Shown here one piece after another: positions 1 to 9,359 of a DNA stretch of 44,501 nucleotides. The DNA is from Legionella sp. (GTDB lineage: Bacteria; Pseudomonadota; Gammaproteobacteria; Legionellales; Legionellaceae). The translations under genes and the position numbers were made by a program. The stretch spans positions 49,047 to 93,547 of the forward strand of contig DAIAOV010000001.1 of the NCBI GenBank assembly GCA_027437055.1. The letters run 5' to 3'. The stretch's first letter is position 1. Each line of letters begins with the position of its first letter. The notes below the pieces were generated by a model. It saw nothing but the letters and a program-made list of their open reading frames with translations, searched no databases and was not told the DNA's origin.

Positions 1-383
1 CTATCTCCACAAACAACCGTCGTCCCCGGCAAAGTAAATCCTTGCTCGGGACCAATAATATGAACAATTCCTTGCCGTTTATCATTGAGATTAATATAGG
101 AAATTTGATGTTCACCACAATTGCGCTCAAGCGTGGACACTTGCATTTGTGATTCTGGATCTGCTATTCCCATATGCCGATTAAAAGTAGGCACATTATG
201 ATCACTAACGGCTAAAATAGTGCTAGAACGACGAATAGTCCTTTTAGCGTATTGTATTCCTGCGAAAGCTTGAGGACTGGTGACCTCATGAATTAGATGC
301 CTATCAATATAAATAATTGTAGTCCCATCTGCTTTCTCATAAACCTGATGTGCATCCCAAATCTTGTCATATAAAGTATTCAT
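1..383 (-). CDS. leuC: 3-isopropylmalate dehydratase large subunit, N-terminal part (runs off the window)
   Basis: LeuC isomerises 2-isopropylmalate to 3-isopropylmalate with LeuD, using a 4Fe-4S cluster, in the cytoplasm. I translated the stretch by hand from the ATG at 383: it begins [14 protein letters not shown] and continues with [26 protein letters not shown] and [20 protein letters not shown], all typical of the LeuC/aconitase N-terminus. About 127 codons are present and the rest, with the cluster cysteines, lies beyond base 1. The gene starts 50 bases after the stop of the leuA-ilvE fusion, on the same strand, so it is probably cotranscribed. leuD and leuB would be expected further left but cannot be seen. 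Confidence 0.93.
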   Translation of the reverse strand, partial: MNTLYDKIWDAHQVYEKADGTTIIYIDRHLIHEVTSPQAFAGIQYAKRTIRRSSTILAVSDHNVPTFNRHMGIADPESQMQVSTLERNCGEHQISYINLNDKRQGIVHIIGPEQGFTLPGTTVVCGD

Positions 384-433
384 AATTACTTCCTATTTAA
401 ATTCTATTGTTAGAAAACCTTTTTAAAACACGA

Positions 434-2494
434 TTAACAAGATGCTTTTTCTGGTTCCCTTACGAGATTCTTATATGCTTCTATAATTATTTGAGTTATC
501 GGGCCCACTTTGAAAGAAGACTTGCCAATCAGGGACACAGGAGCGACTTCCACTGCACTGCCAGTAATAAATACCTCATCCGCATTAGCCACTTCATCAG
601 GATGAATATGCCGCTCAACCACAGGAATGTGATGCTCTCGGGCCAAAGCAATAATAGTTTGACGAGTAATTCCATTTAAGAAGCAATCGGCTATAGGAGT
701 ATGAATCACTCCATTTTTAACCATAAAAAAATTGGCTCCAGTACATTCTGCTATATACCCCCGGTAATCCAACATTAATGCGTCATGAAAACCAGATTGC
801 TCTGCTTTATTTTTGCTTAATGAGCCTATCATATATAATCCAGAAGCTTTAGCCGTTACCGGTGCTGTTGATGGAGAAGGACGTATCCAATCAGCCCACA
901 TCAGTTTTAAGCCTTTTTTCATAATCTGATCATCTGAAAAGTAAGACGTCCATTGCCAAGCGACTAGAGCGATATGCACCTTACAGGAGTGTGAAGCCAC
1001 ACTCATTGTTTCCTCACCACACCAAGCAATGGGTCGAATATAAGCGTCGTGTAAATTATTTCTAACAATTAACTCTTCAGTAATCGCATTTAATTCCTCG
1101 ACAGAATAGGGAATAGTAAAACCTAATTGCTGCGCTGAGTGATGCAAACGTTGATTGTGTTCACTTAATTTAAACACTTTGCCTTGATAGGCCCGCTCTC
1201 CCTCAAAGACGGCACTAGCATAATGTAAGGCATGAGTTAACACCGGAACTTGGGCCTTGTTCCAGGAAATGAATTGCCCATCCATCCAGATAACGCTTTT
1301 TTCTTGAATAGAACTGGCTTGAATGGGAGAGGCTTTCCCTTGAACCAAAGCAATAATATCGTCATCCGTTATCTCTTTTTGCATATCCCCTAATTGTTTG
1401 AAATGAGCAAATAACTCATCAAAGGACTTCTCAATAATATCAATGCCTAATGAGATTAATTTATTGCGAAATGCAGCGCGCCCAGAATGTTTTCCCATGC
1501 TTAATTGAGTTGACTTCAAGCCAACAGATTCAGGAGTGATGATTTCATAGGTATCACGGCATTTCAGCATCCCATCCTGATGAATTCCTGACTCGTGAGC
1601 GAAGGCATTGGCACCGACTATGGCTTTGTTCTTTTGCACCATAAAACCACTTGCTTTTGCGACCAGTGCAGAAACCTCAGCAATATATCGAGGTTCTATG
1701 TTCAATGAGTAAGGAAATTGTTCTGACCTAGTTTTAATCGCCATAACAATTTCCTCCAAGGCAGCATTACCCGCGCGTTCACCTATGCCATTAATGGTGC
1801 ACTCCACCTGCCTTGCCCCCGCATTAATCGCCGATAAAGAATTAGCTACGGCCAAACCCAAATCATTATGGCAATGCACCGAAATAATGGCTTTATCTAT
1901 ATTCGGCACTTTTTGCTTCATTGCTTTGATCAAAAAAGCATATTCATACGGCGTGGTATAACCCACTGTGTCAGGAATATTAATGGTCGATGCCCCAGCA
2001 TTAATTGCGGTTTCTATTGCACGCGCTAAAAAATCTAAGGGGGATCGGGTGGCATCCATGGCTGACCATTCAACATCATCACAATAGTTGCGAGCCAAAG
2101 TCACCGAGGATTGAATTGCTGCCAACGCATCCTCTTGTGTCATACGAAATTGGTGTTTCAAATGAGTATCAGAAGTTGAAATAAACGTATGGATTCTAGG
2201 TCGATAAGCTAATTTCAATGCCGCTCCGGCCGCTTCAATATCAGCTGTTTTAGCTCGTGCTAAGCTACTGACTATTGCCTTTTTTACTGTTTTACTGATG
2301 TGCTCAATGCATTGAAAATCTCCAGCTGATGCAGCAGCAAAACCTGCTTCTATAACGTCGATACCCATGTGATCAAGGGCACGAGCAATCTCGATTTTTT
2401 CGCTAACCATCATGGTTGCACCAGGAGCTTGTTCCCCATCTCTTAAGGTAGTATCCAAAATAATAATTTGATCGACTGTTGTATCTTGTTTCAT
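434..2494 (-). CDS. Fusion of 2-isopropylmalate synthase catalytic domain and branched-chain aminotransferase
   Basis: Two enzymes are joined in one frame. Residues about 10-390 are the LeuA TIM barrel: [13 protein letters not shown], metal-binding SVHCHNDLG near 208, [14 protein letters not shown], and [10 protein letters not shown] with GKHSGR near 300-341. From about 403 to the end is an IlvE-like fold-type IV aminotransferase: [35 protein letters not shown], the PLP lysine in [10 protein letters not shown] near 550, and the cofactor-binding loops [11 protein letters not shown] and LNGITRQTI. The usual C-terminal LeuA regulatory domain (about 130 residues, the leucine-feedback site) is missing and the aminotransferase stands in its place. 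The protein would catalyse the first and last steps of leucine synthesis. A GTG at 2503 is in frame, but the ATG at 2494 has AGGTGA five bases upstream and is preferred. The attenuator terminator ends just before it. leuC follows. Confidence 0.93.
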   Translation of the reverse strand: MKQDTTVDQIIILDTTLRDGEQAPGATMMVSEKIEIARALDHMGIDVIEAGFAAASAGDFQCIEHISKTVKKAIVSSLARAKTADIEAAGAALKLAYRPRIHTFISTSDTHLKHQFRMTQEDALAAIQSSVTLARNYCDDVEWSAMDATRSPLDFLARAIETAINAGASTINIPDTVGYTTPYEYAFLIKAMKQKVPNIDKAIISVHCHNDLGLAVANSLSAINAGARQVECTINGIGERAGNAALEEIVMAIKTRSEQFPYSLNIEPRYIAEVSALVAKASGFMVQKNKAIVGANAFAHESGIHQDGMLKCRDTYEIITPESVGLKSTQLSMGKHSGRAAFRNKLISLGIDIIEKSFDELFAHFKQLGDMQKEITDDDIIALVQGKASPIQASSIQEKSVIWMDGQFISWNKAQVPVLTHALHYASAVFEGERAYQGKVFKLSEHNQRLHHSAQQLGFTIPYSVEELNAITEELIVRNNLHDAYIRPIAWCGEETMSVASHSCKVHIALVAWQWTSYFSDDQIMKKGLKLMWADWIRPSPSTAPVTAKASGLYMIGSLSKNKAEQSGFHDALMLDYRGYIAECTGANFFMVKNGVIHTPIADCFLNGITRQTIIALAREHHIPVVERHIHPDEVANADEVFITGSAVEVAPVSLIGKSSFKVGPITQIIIEAYKNLVREPEKASC

Positions 2495-2509
2495 TTCATT
2501 CACCTATGT

Positions 2510-2540
2510 AAAAAAAAGGGCGCCGGTGTTAGGCGCCCTT
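2510..2540 (-). terminator. Rho-independent terminator used as attenuator of the leu operon
   Basis: Read on the minus strand, a 9-base-pair stem (AAGGGCGCC / GGCGCCCTT, loop TAACACC) is followed directly by a run of T. It lies 25 bases after the stop of the leucine-rich leader peptide and just before the Shine-Dalgarno of the leuA fusion. This is the classical position for an amino-acid attenuator: stalling at leucine codons would prevent the terminator from folding. The competing antiterminator pairing was not worked out base by base. Confidence 0.85.
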
Positions 2541-2564
2541 AGTTGATTAATATATTCTTAGTCA

Positions 2565-2738
2565 TCATCTAAGTCGCCCAAAATTGAGGCAAAGAAGAAG
2601 TAGGCTAAGAAGTACTAGCTGAACTGTAGGTGAATAAAATAAGAAATTAACTAAGGGTTGTTGACCATTTATATTTCTACGCCTCACTACTTGTTCGCGA
2701 GGTCCAGAGTTAAAATAAATTGTATTGAATTGATTCAC
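2565..2738 (-). CDS. Leucine-rich leader peptide of the leu operon (LeuL type)
   Basis: A 57-codon reading frame starting with GTG at 2738, preceded by GGAG five bases upstream, and ending at TGA (2565-2567). The first part is unremarkable (MNQFNTIYFNSGPREQ...). Codons 40-51 read QLVLLSLLLLCL, with eight leucines in twelve codons (CTA, CTT and CTC), then NFGRLR. An attenuator-type terminator follows 25 bases after the stop, and the leuA fusion comes next. The peptide is therefore a leucine sensor, translated during transcription, and not a functional protein. The assignment relies on codon content and position, not on homology. Confidence 0.85.
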   Translation of the reverse strand: MNQFNTIYFNSGPREQVVRRRNINGQQPLVNFLFYSPTVQLVLLSLLLLCLNFGRLR

Positions 2739-2948
2739 AATTACTCCGTCATAATCTTAATTAAAAAAACGAAAATGTTTTGTAGTTTTTTAAAGACCTA
2801 ACTTAGCGTTACAAAACAAAATGGCCGCTAAGCCAGGCGACTAAGGCTAAGTAATAGATGGAGTATATTAAATAATTGAAATAAGGGAGATAAAACATAG
2901 TTACATCGTCGAAAAGCAACACTTACAGAATTACTCTGTAAGGAAAAA

Positions 2949-3041
2949 ATGCTTTGTTGGCGAATAGAAGACAGCATAATAACACCTATGTTTATAGTTT
3001 TAAGCTATCAAATTAAGATGGCTATGTCAACAGAGTTTTAA
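2949..3041 (+). CDS. Possible 30-residue small ORF
   Basis: ATG at 2949 is preceded by AAGGA with four to five bases spacing, and the frame reads MLCWRIEDSIITPMF... for 30 codons to TAA. An inverted repeat (CTTACAGA..TCTGTAAG) lies directly upstream. The ORF is divergent from the leu leader. There is no similarity I recognise and no other coding evidence, so it may be chance. Confidence 0.2.
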   Translation: MLCWRIEDSIITPMFIVLSYQIKMAMSTEF

Positions 3042-3173
3042 TTATGCAGTGATACAAATGCCACTGTTCTCATTCTTTCCCAGTTCCTGCTTTTCACAGT
3101 CGCGCACATCAGTAAGCGAGGCTTTTGTAATGCGTTTCATCTAAACTTAGTGCATTACAGCTGAATCATTTTA

Positions 3174-3198
3174 TTGGGCTGAGCTACGCTCAACCCAA
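3174..3198. repeat. Short dispersed hairpin repeat downstream of fadE
   Basis: Arms TTGGGCTGAGC and GCTCAACCCAA pair with one G-U, around a three-base loop. It lies 16 bases beyond the fadE stop. A related hairpin (GTTGGGTTA..TAACCCAAC) stands at 36469-36494. There is no clear T-run after it on the fadE strand, so a terminator role is only possible. Confidence 0.55.
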
Positions 3199-3213
3199 CC
3201 TTGTGTCTTTCAA

Positions 3214-5697
3214 CTAAACTATTTCTGTTTCTATATTATCTTTGGCAGGCTTTTTAGCTTTAGACTTATGATCACTTGCTGGAGAAGGACGACGTAATTC
3301 CTCATCGGCAAAATCGTCTACCTTAATGATTGCTTGTCTTGCCAATTCAGCTTCTTCTAATTGTTTCGCTTCTGCTTCAGTCAGAAGACCACAGTGTAAT
3401 GCTTCTGTAATTTGTTCCAAGAAGGTAAGTGATTTTAGTACATGATCTTTTACCGCTTTCATGACTTTTTTCTCTAACTCTTCGACCGCACAAATTTTGT
3501 GGAATGCCTCTTCAAGTCGACCTAATGGGCAATTAGCAAGAGCCTCCTTATAGACTAGACGAGTTAAACGTGTTCGCGTCTCATTAGGCTCAATTAAGAT
3601 TCTTGCTAATTTATGGCCTAATCGATCATTAGGTTTATTTCTTCTATTACCCAAAGGTTTTAGAACGAGACGTAACACCATTCGTGCCCAGCGTGCGGGG
3701 AAGTTAATAATAACTTCATGCATGGCAGTCTCACATTCGTGTAATAGTTGTTGGCAGCACCATTGAACTATGGGTAAATCTGCTTTGGGTTCCCCATCTT
3801 CATAGAAGCGTTTCAATACAGCTGAAACCATATATAAGGAACTTAGCATATCACCCAAGCGAGCTGATAGTTTTTCTCGACGCTTTAGCTCGCCACCGAG
3901 TATAGCCATAGAAAAATCAGCAAGGAAAGCCAAGTTAGTACTGTATTTATGAACTAACTGGTAATATCGTTTAACACTACTTGCTGGAGCTTTAGTCATC
4001 AACGCGTCAGTCCAGGCAAAAATTACAGATTTAGTGAGATTAGCTATTATAAAACCGGCATGGCCAAAAAATACTGCATCAAACTCAGTTAGATCATTGT
4101 TGCGTACACTTTCTAACTCTTTAAACACATAAGGATGGCAACGTATTGCTCCTTGACCAAAGATAATTAGATTGCGAGTCAGGATGTTAGCACCTTCTAC
4201 AGTAATACCAATTGGCGCTCCTTGATACCCTCTTCCTATATAGTTATTGGGACCAAGACAAATCCCTTTACCACCATGGATATCCATGCCATCGCAACCG
4301 ATCTGACGAGCACGCTCGGTAGTATGATATTTTAATATTGCTCCTGCAACAGAAGGTTTGGCGCCGTGATCTATCGCTGCGGCAGCCATAGTTAAGGCAG
4401 CATCAATAATATAAGTGCTTGCAGCTATTCGCGCCAAAGGCTCTTCTATTCCTTCAAATTTACCTATAGATTGATTAAATTGTTTACGAATACGAGCATA
4501 GGCACCTGATGCTAATGCTACTGCTTGAGCTCCGCCATTAGCACTGGAGGGTAACGAAATGGCTCTACCGGCACTGAGGCACTCCATCAACATACGCCAG
4601 CCATGCCCAGCTTTCTCTACACCACCAATCAAATAATCCATAGGAATGAAAACATCTTTACCTTGAGTTGGACCATTTAAAAATCCACTATTTAAGGGAA
4701 AATGTCTACGCCCTTTAACCACTCCAGGGGTTTCAGCAGGAATAAGCGCGCAAGTAATACCAATATCCTCTCCCTTACCTAATAAATTATCAGGATCAAA
4801 CATTCTAAATGCGAGACCAATTACTGTGGCCACAGGACATAGGGTAATATAACGTTTATTCCAATTTAAACGTATACCAAGTACTTGCTCCCCATTAAAC
4901 TCCTGCTTGCACACTATACCCATATCGGGAATTGAAGCAGCATCAGATCCAGCATTAGGGCCAGTCAAAGCAAAGCATGGAATTTCACGACCATCGGCCA
5001 AACGAGGTAAATAATAATTTTTTTGTTCTTCAGTACCGTACTTTAACAAGAGCTCCCCTGGGCCTAAGGAGTTAGGTACGGATATAGTCGTTGCTGCAGT
5101 AATAGAACGACCATAAATTTTGACTAAAATAGACATTTGCGCTGTGGCAGAAAACTCCAAACCACCATAACGTTTAGGAATAATCATGCCCAGAAAACGA
5201 TTGTCTTTGATAAATTGCCACACTTCAGGCGGTAAATCAGTTCGATTATGGGTAATGTCCCAATCATCAAACATGGAACACAGCTGGTTAACAGGTCCAT
5301 CTATAAACGACTGTTCTTCTTGGGTCAAATGGACTACAGGTGCATTTCTGAGTAGTGAAAAATTAGGAGTGCCACTGAATAAATCACCTTCCCAGCTTAC
5401 TGTACCCGCTTCCAAAGCCTCGCGCTCCGTAGACGACATGGCAGGCATTGCTTTACTAACCGTTTTAAATAGATGTTTGGACAGTAATTTTCTTCTGAGT
5501 GGTTTTATCGCACTCAAAATCAAAATAACTTCTATAGACCATATGAGCGCCCCGGTAAAAAAGCCTGGAGTACCATATCTCATGACTAATGCAGTAAAAA
5601 GTGAAAAGCTAATCGCCCATACTGAAATTGAGGCTTGTCGGGTTAATAAAATCCCTGCGGCCGATATTGTCGCAAGTATTAAAATAGCGTGTAACAC
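3214..5697 (-). CDS. fadE: Membrane-associated acyl-CoA dehydrogenase FadE
   Basis: FadE catalyses the first, FAD-dependent step of fatty-acid beta-oxidation, oxidising acyl-CoA to trans-2-enoyl-CoA. The 827-residue length fits the long FadE type (E. coli about 814). Residues 1-65 are hydrophobic, probably two or three membrane segments that anchor the enzyme at the inner membrane. The dehydrogenase core follows: FALTGPNAGSDA near 242-253, MDIHGGKGICLGPNNY near 471-486, and the catalytic glutamate in ITVEGANILTR near residue 501, followed by FGQGAIRCHPYV. A long alpha-helical C-terminal region specific to FadE completes it. The start is GTG at 5697 with AAGGAG eight bases upstream. It stands alone, 93 bases from the hydrolase gene upstream. 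It may support growth on host lipids, which is inference. Confidence 0.93.
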   Translation of the reverse strand: MLHAILILATISAAGILLTRQASISVWAISFSLFTALVMRYGTPGFFTGALIWSIEVILILSAIKPLRRKLLSKHLFKTVSKAMPAMSSTEREALEAGTVSWEGDLFSGTPNFSLLRNAPVVHLTQEEQSFIDGPVNQLCSMFDDWDITHNRTDLPPEVWQFIKDNRFLGMIIPKRYGGLEFSATAQMSILVKIYGRSITAATTISVPNSLGPGELLLKYGTEEQKNYYLPRLADGREIPCFALTGPNAGSDAASIPDMGIVCKQEFNGEQVLGIRLNWNKRYITLCPVATVIGLAFRMFDPDNLLGKGEDIGITCALIPAETPGVVKGRRHFPLNSGFLNGPTQGKDVFIPMDYLIGGVEKAGHGWRMLMECLSAGRAISLPSSANGGAQAVALASGAYARIRKQFNQSIGKFEGIEEPLARIAASTYIIDAALTMAAAAIDHGAKPSVAGAILKYHTTERARQIGCDGMDIHGGKGICLGPNNYIGRGYQGAPIGITVEGANILTRNLIIFGQGAIRCHPYVFKELESVRNNDLTEFDAVFFGHAGFIIANLTKSVIFAWTDALMTKAPASSVKRYYQLVHKYSTNLAFLADFSMAILGGELKRREKLSARLGDMLSSLYMVSAVLKRFYEDGEPKADLPIVQWCCQQLLHECETAMHEVIINFPARWARMVLRLVLKPLGNRRNKPNDRLGHKLARILIEPNETRTRLTRLVYKEALANCPLGRLEEAFHKICAVEELEKKVMKAVKDHVLKSLTFLEQITEALHCGLLTEAEAKQLEEAELARQAIIKVDDFADEELRRPSPASDHKSKAKKPAKDNIETEIV

Positions 5698-5767
5698 TCT
5701 GCTTTCTCCTTATTTGTACTAGAGGCTTTGTAAATAGCCCCTAGCCTAAATTAAAATCCAATATTTA

Positions 5768-5783
5768 GGAACGGGCACGTTCC
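5768..5783. terminator. Small hairpin after the ugp-like operon
   Basis: GGAACG and CGTTCC form a six-base-pair stem with a four-base loop, eight bases beyond the stop of the hydrolase gene. There is no T-run, so it may be a weak terminator or an mRNA-end-protecting hairpin that separates the operon from fadE. Confidence 0.4.
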
Positions 5784-5790
5784 TTATAAA

Positions 5791-6573
5791 TTATAGTGCA
5801 TCTACGACTGCTATTATCTGTTTTGCAACAGTTTCAGGGTACTCCATTGGAAATAAATGCGTTCCCTTAGTTTTAACACATTTTATATTAAAATGGTTTT
5901 TCATATAACGCACGTCCATCCTATCAACTACAGTGCTTTTATCGCCATATATCAATGCAGAAGGCGTTTTCAGTTTCCCTTGATACTGGGGAATAACATG
6001 AGGAATAGTACGATAAATTTGATATTCAATATGTCTATCAAAACGTAAATAATAACCATCCTCTTTGTATTCTAAACCGTAAGTAATGTAATCATTCAAA
6101 CATTCATCAGTGAATGTTTTAAATAAATCTCTGGTTCTTAAATAAGAAATTAGTTGATCGCGATTTTTCCAGTAGTTTCTTCTTTCTTTAGTTCTGTATG
6201 CTGGAGTAACCCTATCTATAATCCCTAGAGACTTTGCCAGTTTTACCATATTAGATTTAAATGGTCCAATAAGTGGTGAGTCCAGCATAATTACTTTCTT
6301 AAATAATTTGGGTTCATCTATTGCAGCCAATAAACTTAATACACCACCTAAAGAATGTCCAACAGCAATGACCGGCTGATCCGCTTGCTTTTTAACACTT
6401 TCAACAACTTCTTTAATTAAATTATGCCAATTCTCCCCTACTGGATATTTAGGATCATGCCCTATTCTATCTATATAGCAATAGTCAAATCGTTTCTCTA
6501 AATGATTGAGCATCTGTTTGTAACACAGTGAAGGAAATCCATTACCATGAGCGAAATGGATTAACTCTCTCAT
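5791..6573 (-). CDS. Alpha/beta hydrolase
   Basis: A 260-residue alpha/beta-hydrolase-fold protein. It starts with the oxyanion-type HAHGNGFP (residues 6-13), has the nucleophile elbow GHSLGG near 72-77 with serine as likely nucleophile, an acid candidate in YGDKST (IYGD) in the expected late position, and a histidine in KGTHLFP near the C-terminus. The triad is therefore plausibly complete. No signal peptide is seen, so it should be cytoplasmic. The start overlaps the stop of the DUF1189 gene by four bases, making it the last gene of the ugp-like operon. Its substrate is unknown. The linkage to a glycerophosphate-type importer would fit an esterase or lipase acting on an imported compound, but that is inference. 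Confidence 0.85.
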   Translation of the reverse strand: MRELIHFAHGNGFPSLCYKQMLNHLEKRFDYCYIDRIGHDPKYPVGENWHNLIKEVVESVKKQADQPVIAVGHSLGGVLSLLAAIDEPKLFKKVIMLDSPLIGPFKSNMVKLAKSLGIIDRVTPAYRTKERRNYWKNRDQLISYLRTRDLFKTFTDECLNDYITYGLEYKEDGYYLRFDRHIEYQIYRTIPHVIPQYQGKLKTPSALIYGDKSTVVDRMDVRYMKNHFNIKCVKTKGTHLFPMEYPETVAKQIIAVVDAL

Positions 6574-7445
6574 TGTCGCACCATTCGTTTACTTTCGGCT
6601 TTCAAGGCAGATACACCCAAACTAAAATATATAGCCACTATTCCAACTAAAATAAAGCCAAAACCTGGAAATACTGCATCTGCCGTTAATATCAAAATTA
6701 AGGCGAATAGCATAGGAGTTGTAGCTACCATAAATAACCGACAGGATTGCTGAAATGCAACTTGAAAGGAAAAAAAGGTGCGCGAAAAAACTTGACCTAA
6801 AAAAGCAAAGACTAAAAACATCACTATGAACATGGAATAAAACATAGCCACTATTACGGGGTAAATAAGCGCTAATGCAGCATATTTTAAGCCATACATA
6901 CTGTTTTCTTCGACTATCTTTTTGCCATTAAAAGCAAAATTAGACCCTTTACCAAAAGACTGAGAAAGCGGTACCCCAGAATCCAAATCAGGCGTGGCCG
7001 AGGCAAATAACTGAGGGGTTGGAATTCTAAAAGACACCTTATCCTTATTGATAAGAATATTCATATACGGGTATTCATGACTAAATTGATCTACTTTTCC
7101 GGTAGTATCGATTACTAAAACCACCTGATTTTTTTCATTTTTAATGAAGTATGGCATAGGCTTATCAAATGACACTTCCCCATTCTGTACATAAATAGTG
7201 GGCAATAGTAACAATGGCTCAATAATTTGCTCATTAAACGATTGATTTAAATTAATACTCACTCTTATAGCAAAAGGAATTGAAAAAATAGCCACCGTAA
7301 AAAGCAAATAGAGCAAGCCCATTCCTCGCCAACGCTTGCCTACATCGACGTATAAGCGTGTTGAATAAAAAGACATATACAAAGCCTTCCAATAGCTATA
7401 GGCAGGCGCATCAATTGGTTTTAATTTATTTTTTATTTTACTCAC
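6570..7445 (-). CDS. DUF1189-type inner-membrane protein
   Basis: A membrane protein of about 291 residues that resembles the DUF1189 family. It has one hydrophobic segment near the N-terminus (GMGLLYLLFTVAIFSIPFAI), an extracytoplasmic-looking middle with a beta-rich stretch, and three hydrophobic segments near the C-terminus. The longest reading frame begins at 7487, but the GTG at 7445 overlaps the ugpC stop by eight bases and has GGAG six bases upstream. Translational coupling makes it the better start. Function is unknown. Its place between ugpC and the hydrolase suggests a role linked to the transporter or to envelope sensing. Confidence 0.75.
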   Translation of the reverse strand: MSKIKNKLKPIDAPAYSYWKALYMSFYSTRLYVDVGKRWRGMGLLYLLFTVAIFSIPFAIRVSINLNQSFNEQIIEPLLLLPTIYVQNGEVSFDKPMPYFIKNEKNQVVLVIDTTGKVDQFSHEYPYMNILINKDKVSFRIPTPQLFASATPDLDSGVPLSQSFGKGSNFAFNGKKIVEENSMYGLKYAALALIYPVIVAMFYSMFIVMFLVFAFLGQVFSRTFFSFQVAFQQSCRLFMVATTPMLFALILILTADAVFPGFGFILVGIVAIYFSLGVSALKAESKRMVRQ

Positions 7446-8529
7446 GCCACTCTCCAATACGTTTACCTGTTTGAGGGTTAAAAACATGTAACTTTAATTT
7501 AGGTAGTTCAACATGTATTATTTCATTTACAAAAGAATGATCTGCCGAAATACGCAAGTTAAAGCTCGCACCAGTTATAATGCATTTACCCCGAATCAGT
7601 TTATCAGCGCCCATATCATCAACAAACTCAATGCGAAGCGCAATACTTTGACTCTGCTTTGATGAACACAATTGAATATGTTCTGGTCTGATGGCTAATG
7701 TCAAAGGGGTTTTATCCTCTATAATTTCAGTCCATTGTGGAGCAACATATTCAATACCTAAATTAGAATGGACAGTATTAGTCTTCTTATCAAATACAGC
7801 CGAAATAAAATTAATTGGGTAATGTCCAGTAAATCCAGCAACAAAGAGTGTTCCCGGATTTTGATATAAATCCTGAGGTGTTCCAATTTGTTCTACAATC
7901 CCCTGATTTAATACTAAAACTCTTTCAGCCATGGTCATCGCTTCTGTTTGATCATGGGTTACATATAAACTGGTTGTATTCAATTGCTGGTGCAATCTTT
8001 TAATTTCGTGACGCATTTCTGTTCGTAATTTGGCATCCAAATTAGATAATGGCTCATCAAATAAAAAAACGGAAGGTGAACGGACTATTGCTCTCCCCAT
8101 AGCCACTCTTTGTTTTTGCCCCCCGGAGAGTGCTTGTGGCTTTCTCTCTAAAAAAGGAGTTAACTGCAACAATTTAGCCACTTCAGAGACTCTTTGAGCA
8201 ATGTCTTTTTTATTGAAACCTCTCATTTTTAATGCGTAAGCCATATTATCAAAGACAGTCATATGCGGATAAAGAGCATAACTTTGAAAGACCATGGCCA
8301 TGTCTCTTTTCGCCGCTGGCACTTTATTAACCGAGTGGTTATTAATCTGAATTGTTCCCGAGCTTATTTCATCTAACCCAGCAATAAGCCGTAATAAACT
8401 CGATTTACCACAACCTGAAGGACCAACAACAACCATGAACTCGCCTTTCTTAATGCTGACATTCACTTTGTTCAAAATAGTAGTTGAACCAATATGTTTT
8501 GAAACGTCTATTAAATCAACAGTCGCCAT
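7438..8529 (-). CDS. ugpC: ABC importer ATPase, UgpC/MalK type
   Basis: The cytoplasmic ATPase that powers the UgpA-UgpE channel. It has Walker A GPSGCGKS (36-43), Q-loop VFQSYALYPHMTV with Q83, ABC signature LSGGQ (135-139), Walker B VFLFDEP with the catalytic glutamate at 160, D-loop SNLDAKLR, and H-loop histidine 193. Residues about 235-363 form the OB/TOBE-type regulatory domain of the MalK/UgpC subfamily. Length 363 fits UgpC (356 in E. coli). It lies two bases after ugpE and overlaps the DUF1189 gene by eight. MalK-like ATPases serve many sugars, so sn-glycerol-3-phosphate or a glycerophosphodiester as substrate is a family-based guess. Confidence 0.88.
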   Translation of the reverse strand: MATVDLIDVSKHIGSTTILNKVNVSIKKGEFMVVVGPSGCGKSSLLRLIAGLDEISSGTIQINNHSVNKVPAAKRDMAMVFQSYALYPHMTVFDNMAYALKMRGFNKKDIAQRVSEVAKLLQLTPFLERKPQALSGGQKQRVAMGRAIVRSPSVFLFDEPLSNLDAKLRTEMRHEIKRLHQQLNTTSLYVTHDQTEAMTMAERVLVLNQGIVEQIGTPQDLYQNPGTLFVAGFTGHYPINFISAVFDKKTNTVHSNLGIEYVAPQWTEIIEDKTPLTLAIRPEHIQLCSSKQSQSIALRIEFVDDMGADKLIRGKCIITGASFNLRISADHSFVNEIIHVELPKLKLHVFNPQTGKRIGEWRE

Positions 8530-8531
8530 GC

Positions 8532-9359
8532 TTATTTTAATCCTTTTTCAAACCATCGTTGCATTAACATCACTACCATACAAGGAGGAATTAATGCAAT
8601 TAGTGCCACAGTCATAATATAGTGCCATTCAGGCACTTGATCTGCCACACCGGCTAAATAACGAATACCCATTACCACAGTTGCCATTTTAGTTTCTGTG
8701 GTAATTACTAAAGGCCATAAATACTGGTTCCACCCATAAACAAATAAAATAACAAATAAAGCGGAAATTTGAATTCTAGATAAAGGTAAAACTATATCGA
8801 AAAAAAAGCGAATTGGCCCAGCCCCATCTAACTTTGCTGCATCAACTAACTCTTTAGGAATTGTTTTAAAGAACTGACGAAATAAAAAAGTTCCAGTAGC
8901 GGATGCCAGTAAGGGTAAAGTTAATCCAGAAAATGAATTCAATAACCCAAAAGAGGCAATCACTTGAAAGGTAGGGACAATTCTTACCTCAACAGGCAGC
9001 ATCATCGTAGCAAAAATTAATGCAAAACATGTTTTTTTAAAAGGAAAATCAAAATACACCAGAGCAAAAGCAGAACTCAACGCAAGAATAATTTTGCCTA
9101 AAGAAATAGCAAAAGCCATTACGAAACTATTTAATAGCATAGACGTCAAAGGTTCTCCACCGGTTACTGATAATCCTTTGGTCAACACACTATGTATATT
9201 TTTAAAAAATGAAGTACCAGGGATAAACGGGAGCTGTGATTGCATTATGGTTGCCCCCTCACTACTTGCTGCGACAATGGCAAGATATAAAGGCAGCAGC
9301 ATGAGCATAATAAATAAAATTAAAATAGTATGAGATATCAAGTGATTCAATAGTTTCAT
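8532..9359 (-). CDS. ugpE: ABC importer permease, UgpE type
   Basis: One of two inner-membrane subunits of the importer: 275 residues with six hydrophobic segments. The cytoplasmic coupling loop that docks on the ATPase is clear (EAA-type motif around VDAAKLDGAGPIRFFFDIVLPL). Length and loop position match the MalG/UgpE family. The start ATG overlaps the ugpA stop by four bases, which indicates translational coupling. The ATPase gene follows after two bases. Confidence 0.87.
   Translation of the reverse strand: MKLLNHLISHTILILFIMLMLLPLYLAIVAASSEGATIMQSQLPFIPGTSFFKNIHSVLTKGLSVTGGEPLTSMLLNSFVMAFAISLGKIILALSSAFALVYFDFPFKKTCFALIFATMMLPVEVRIVPTFQVIASFGLLNSFSGLTLPLLASATGTFLFRQFFKTIPKELVDAAKLDGAGPIRFFFDIVLPLSRIQISALFVILFVYGWNQYLWPLVITTETKMATVVMGIRYLAGVADQVPEWHYIMTVALIALIPPCMVVMLMQRWFEKGLK

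Larger units (their letters stand above)
2739..3213. other. Intergenic stretch between the leu leader and fadE
   Basis: The stretch must contain the leu promoter on the minus strand, but I could not fix convincing -35/-10 boxes. It holds three inverted repeats: CTTACAGA..TCTGTAAG near 2929-2949, TGTAATGC..GCATTACA at 3126-3159, and TTGGGCTGAGC..GCTCAACCCAA at 3174-3198. The last follows the end of fadE and resembles the hairpin at 36469-36494. Confidence 0.6.
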
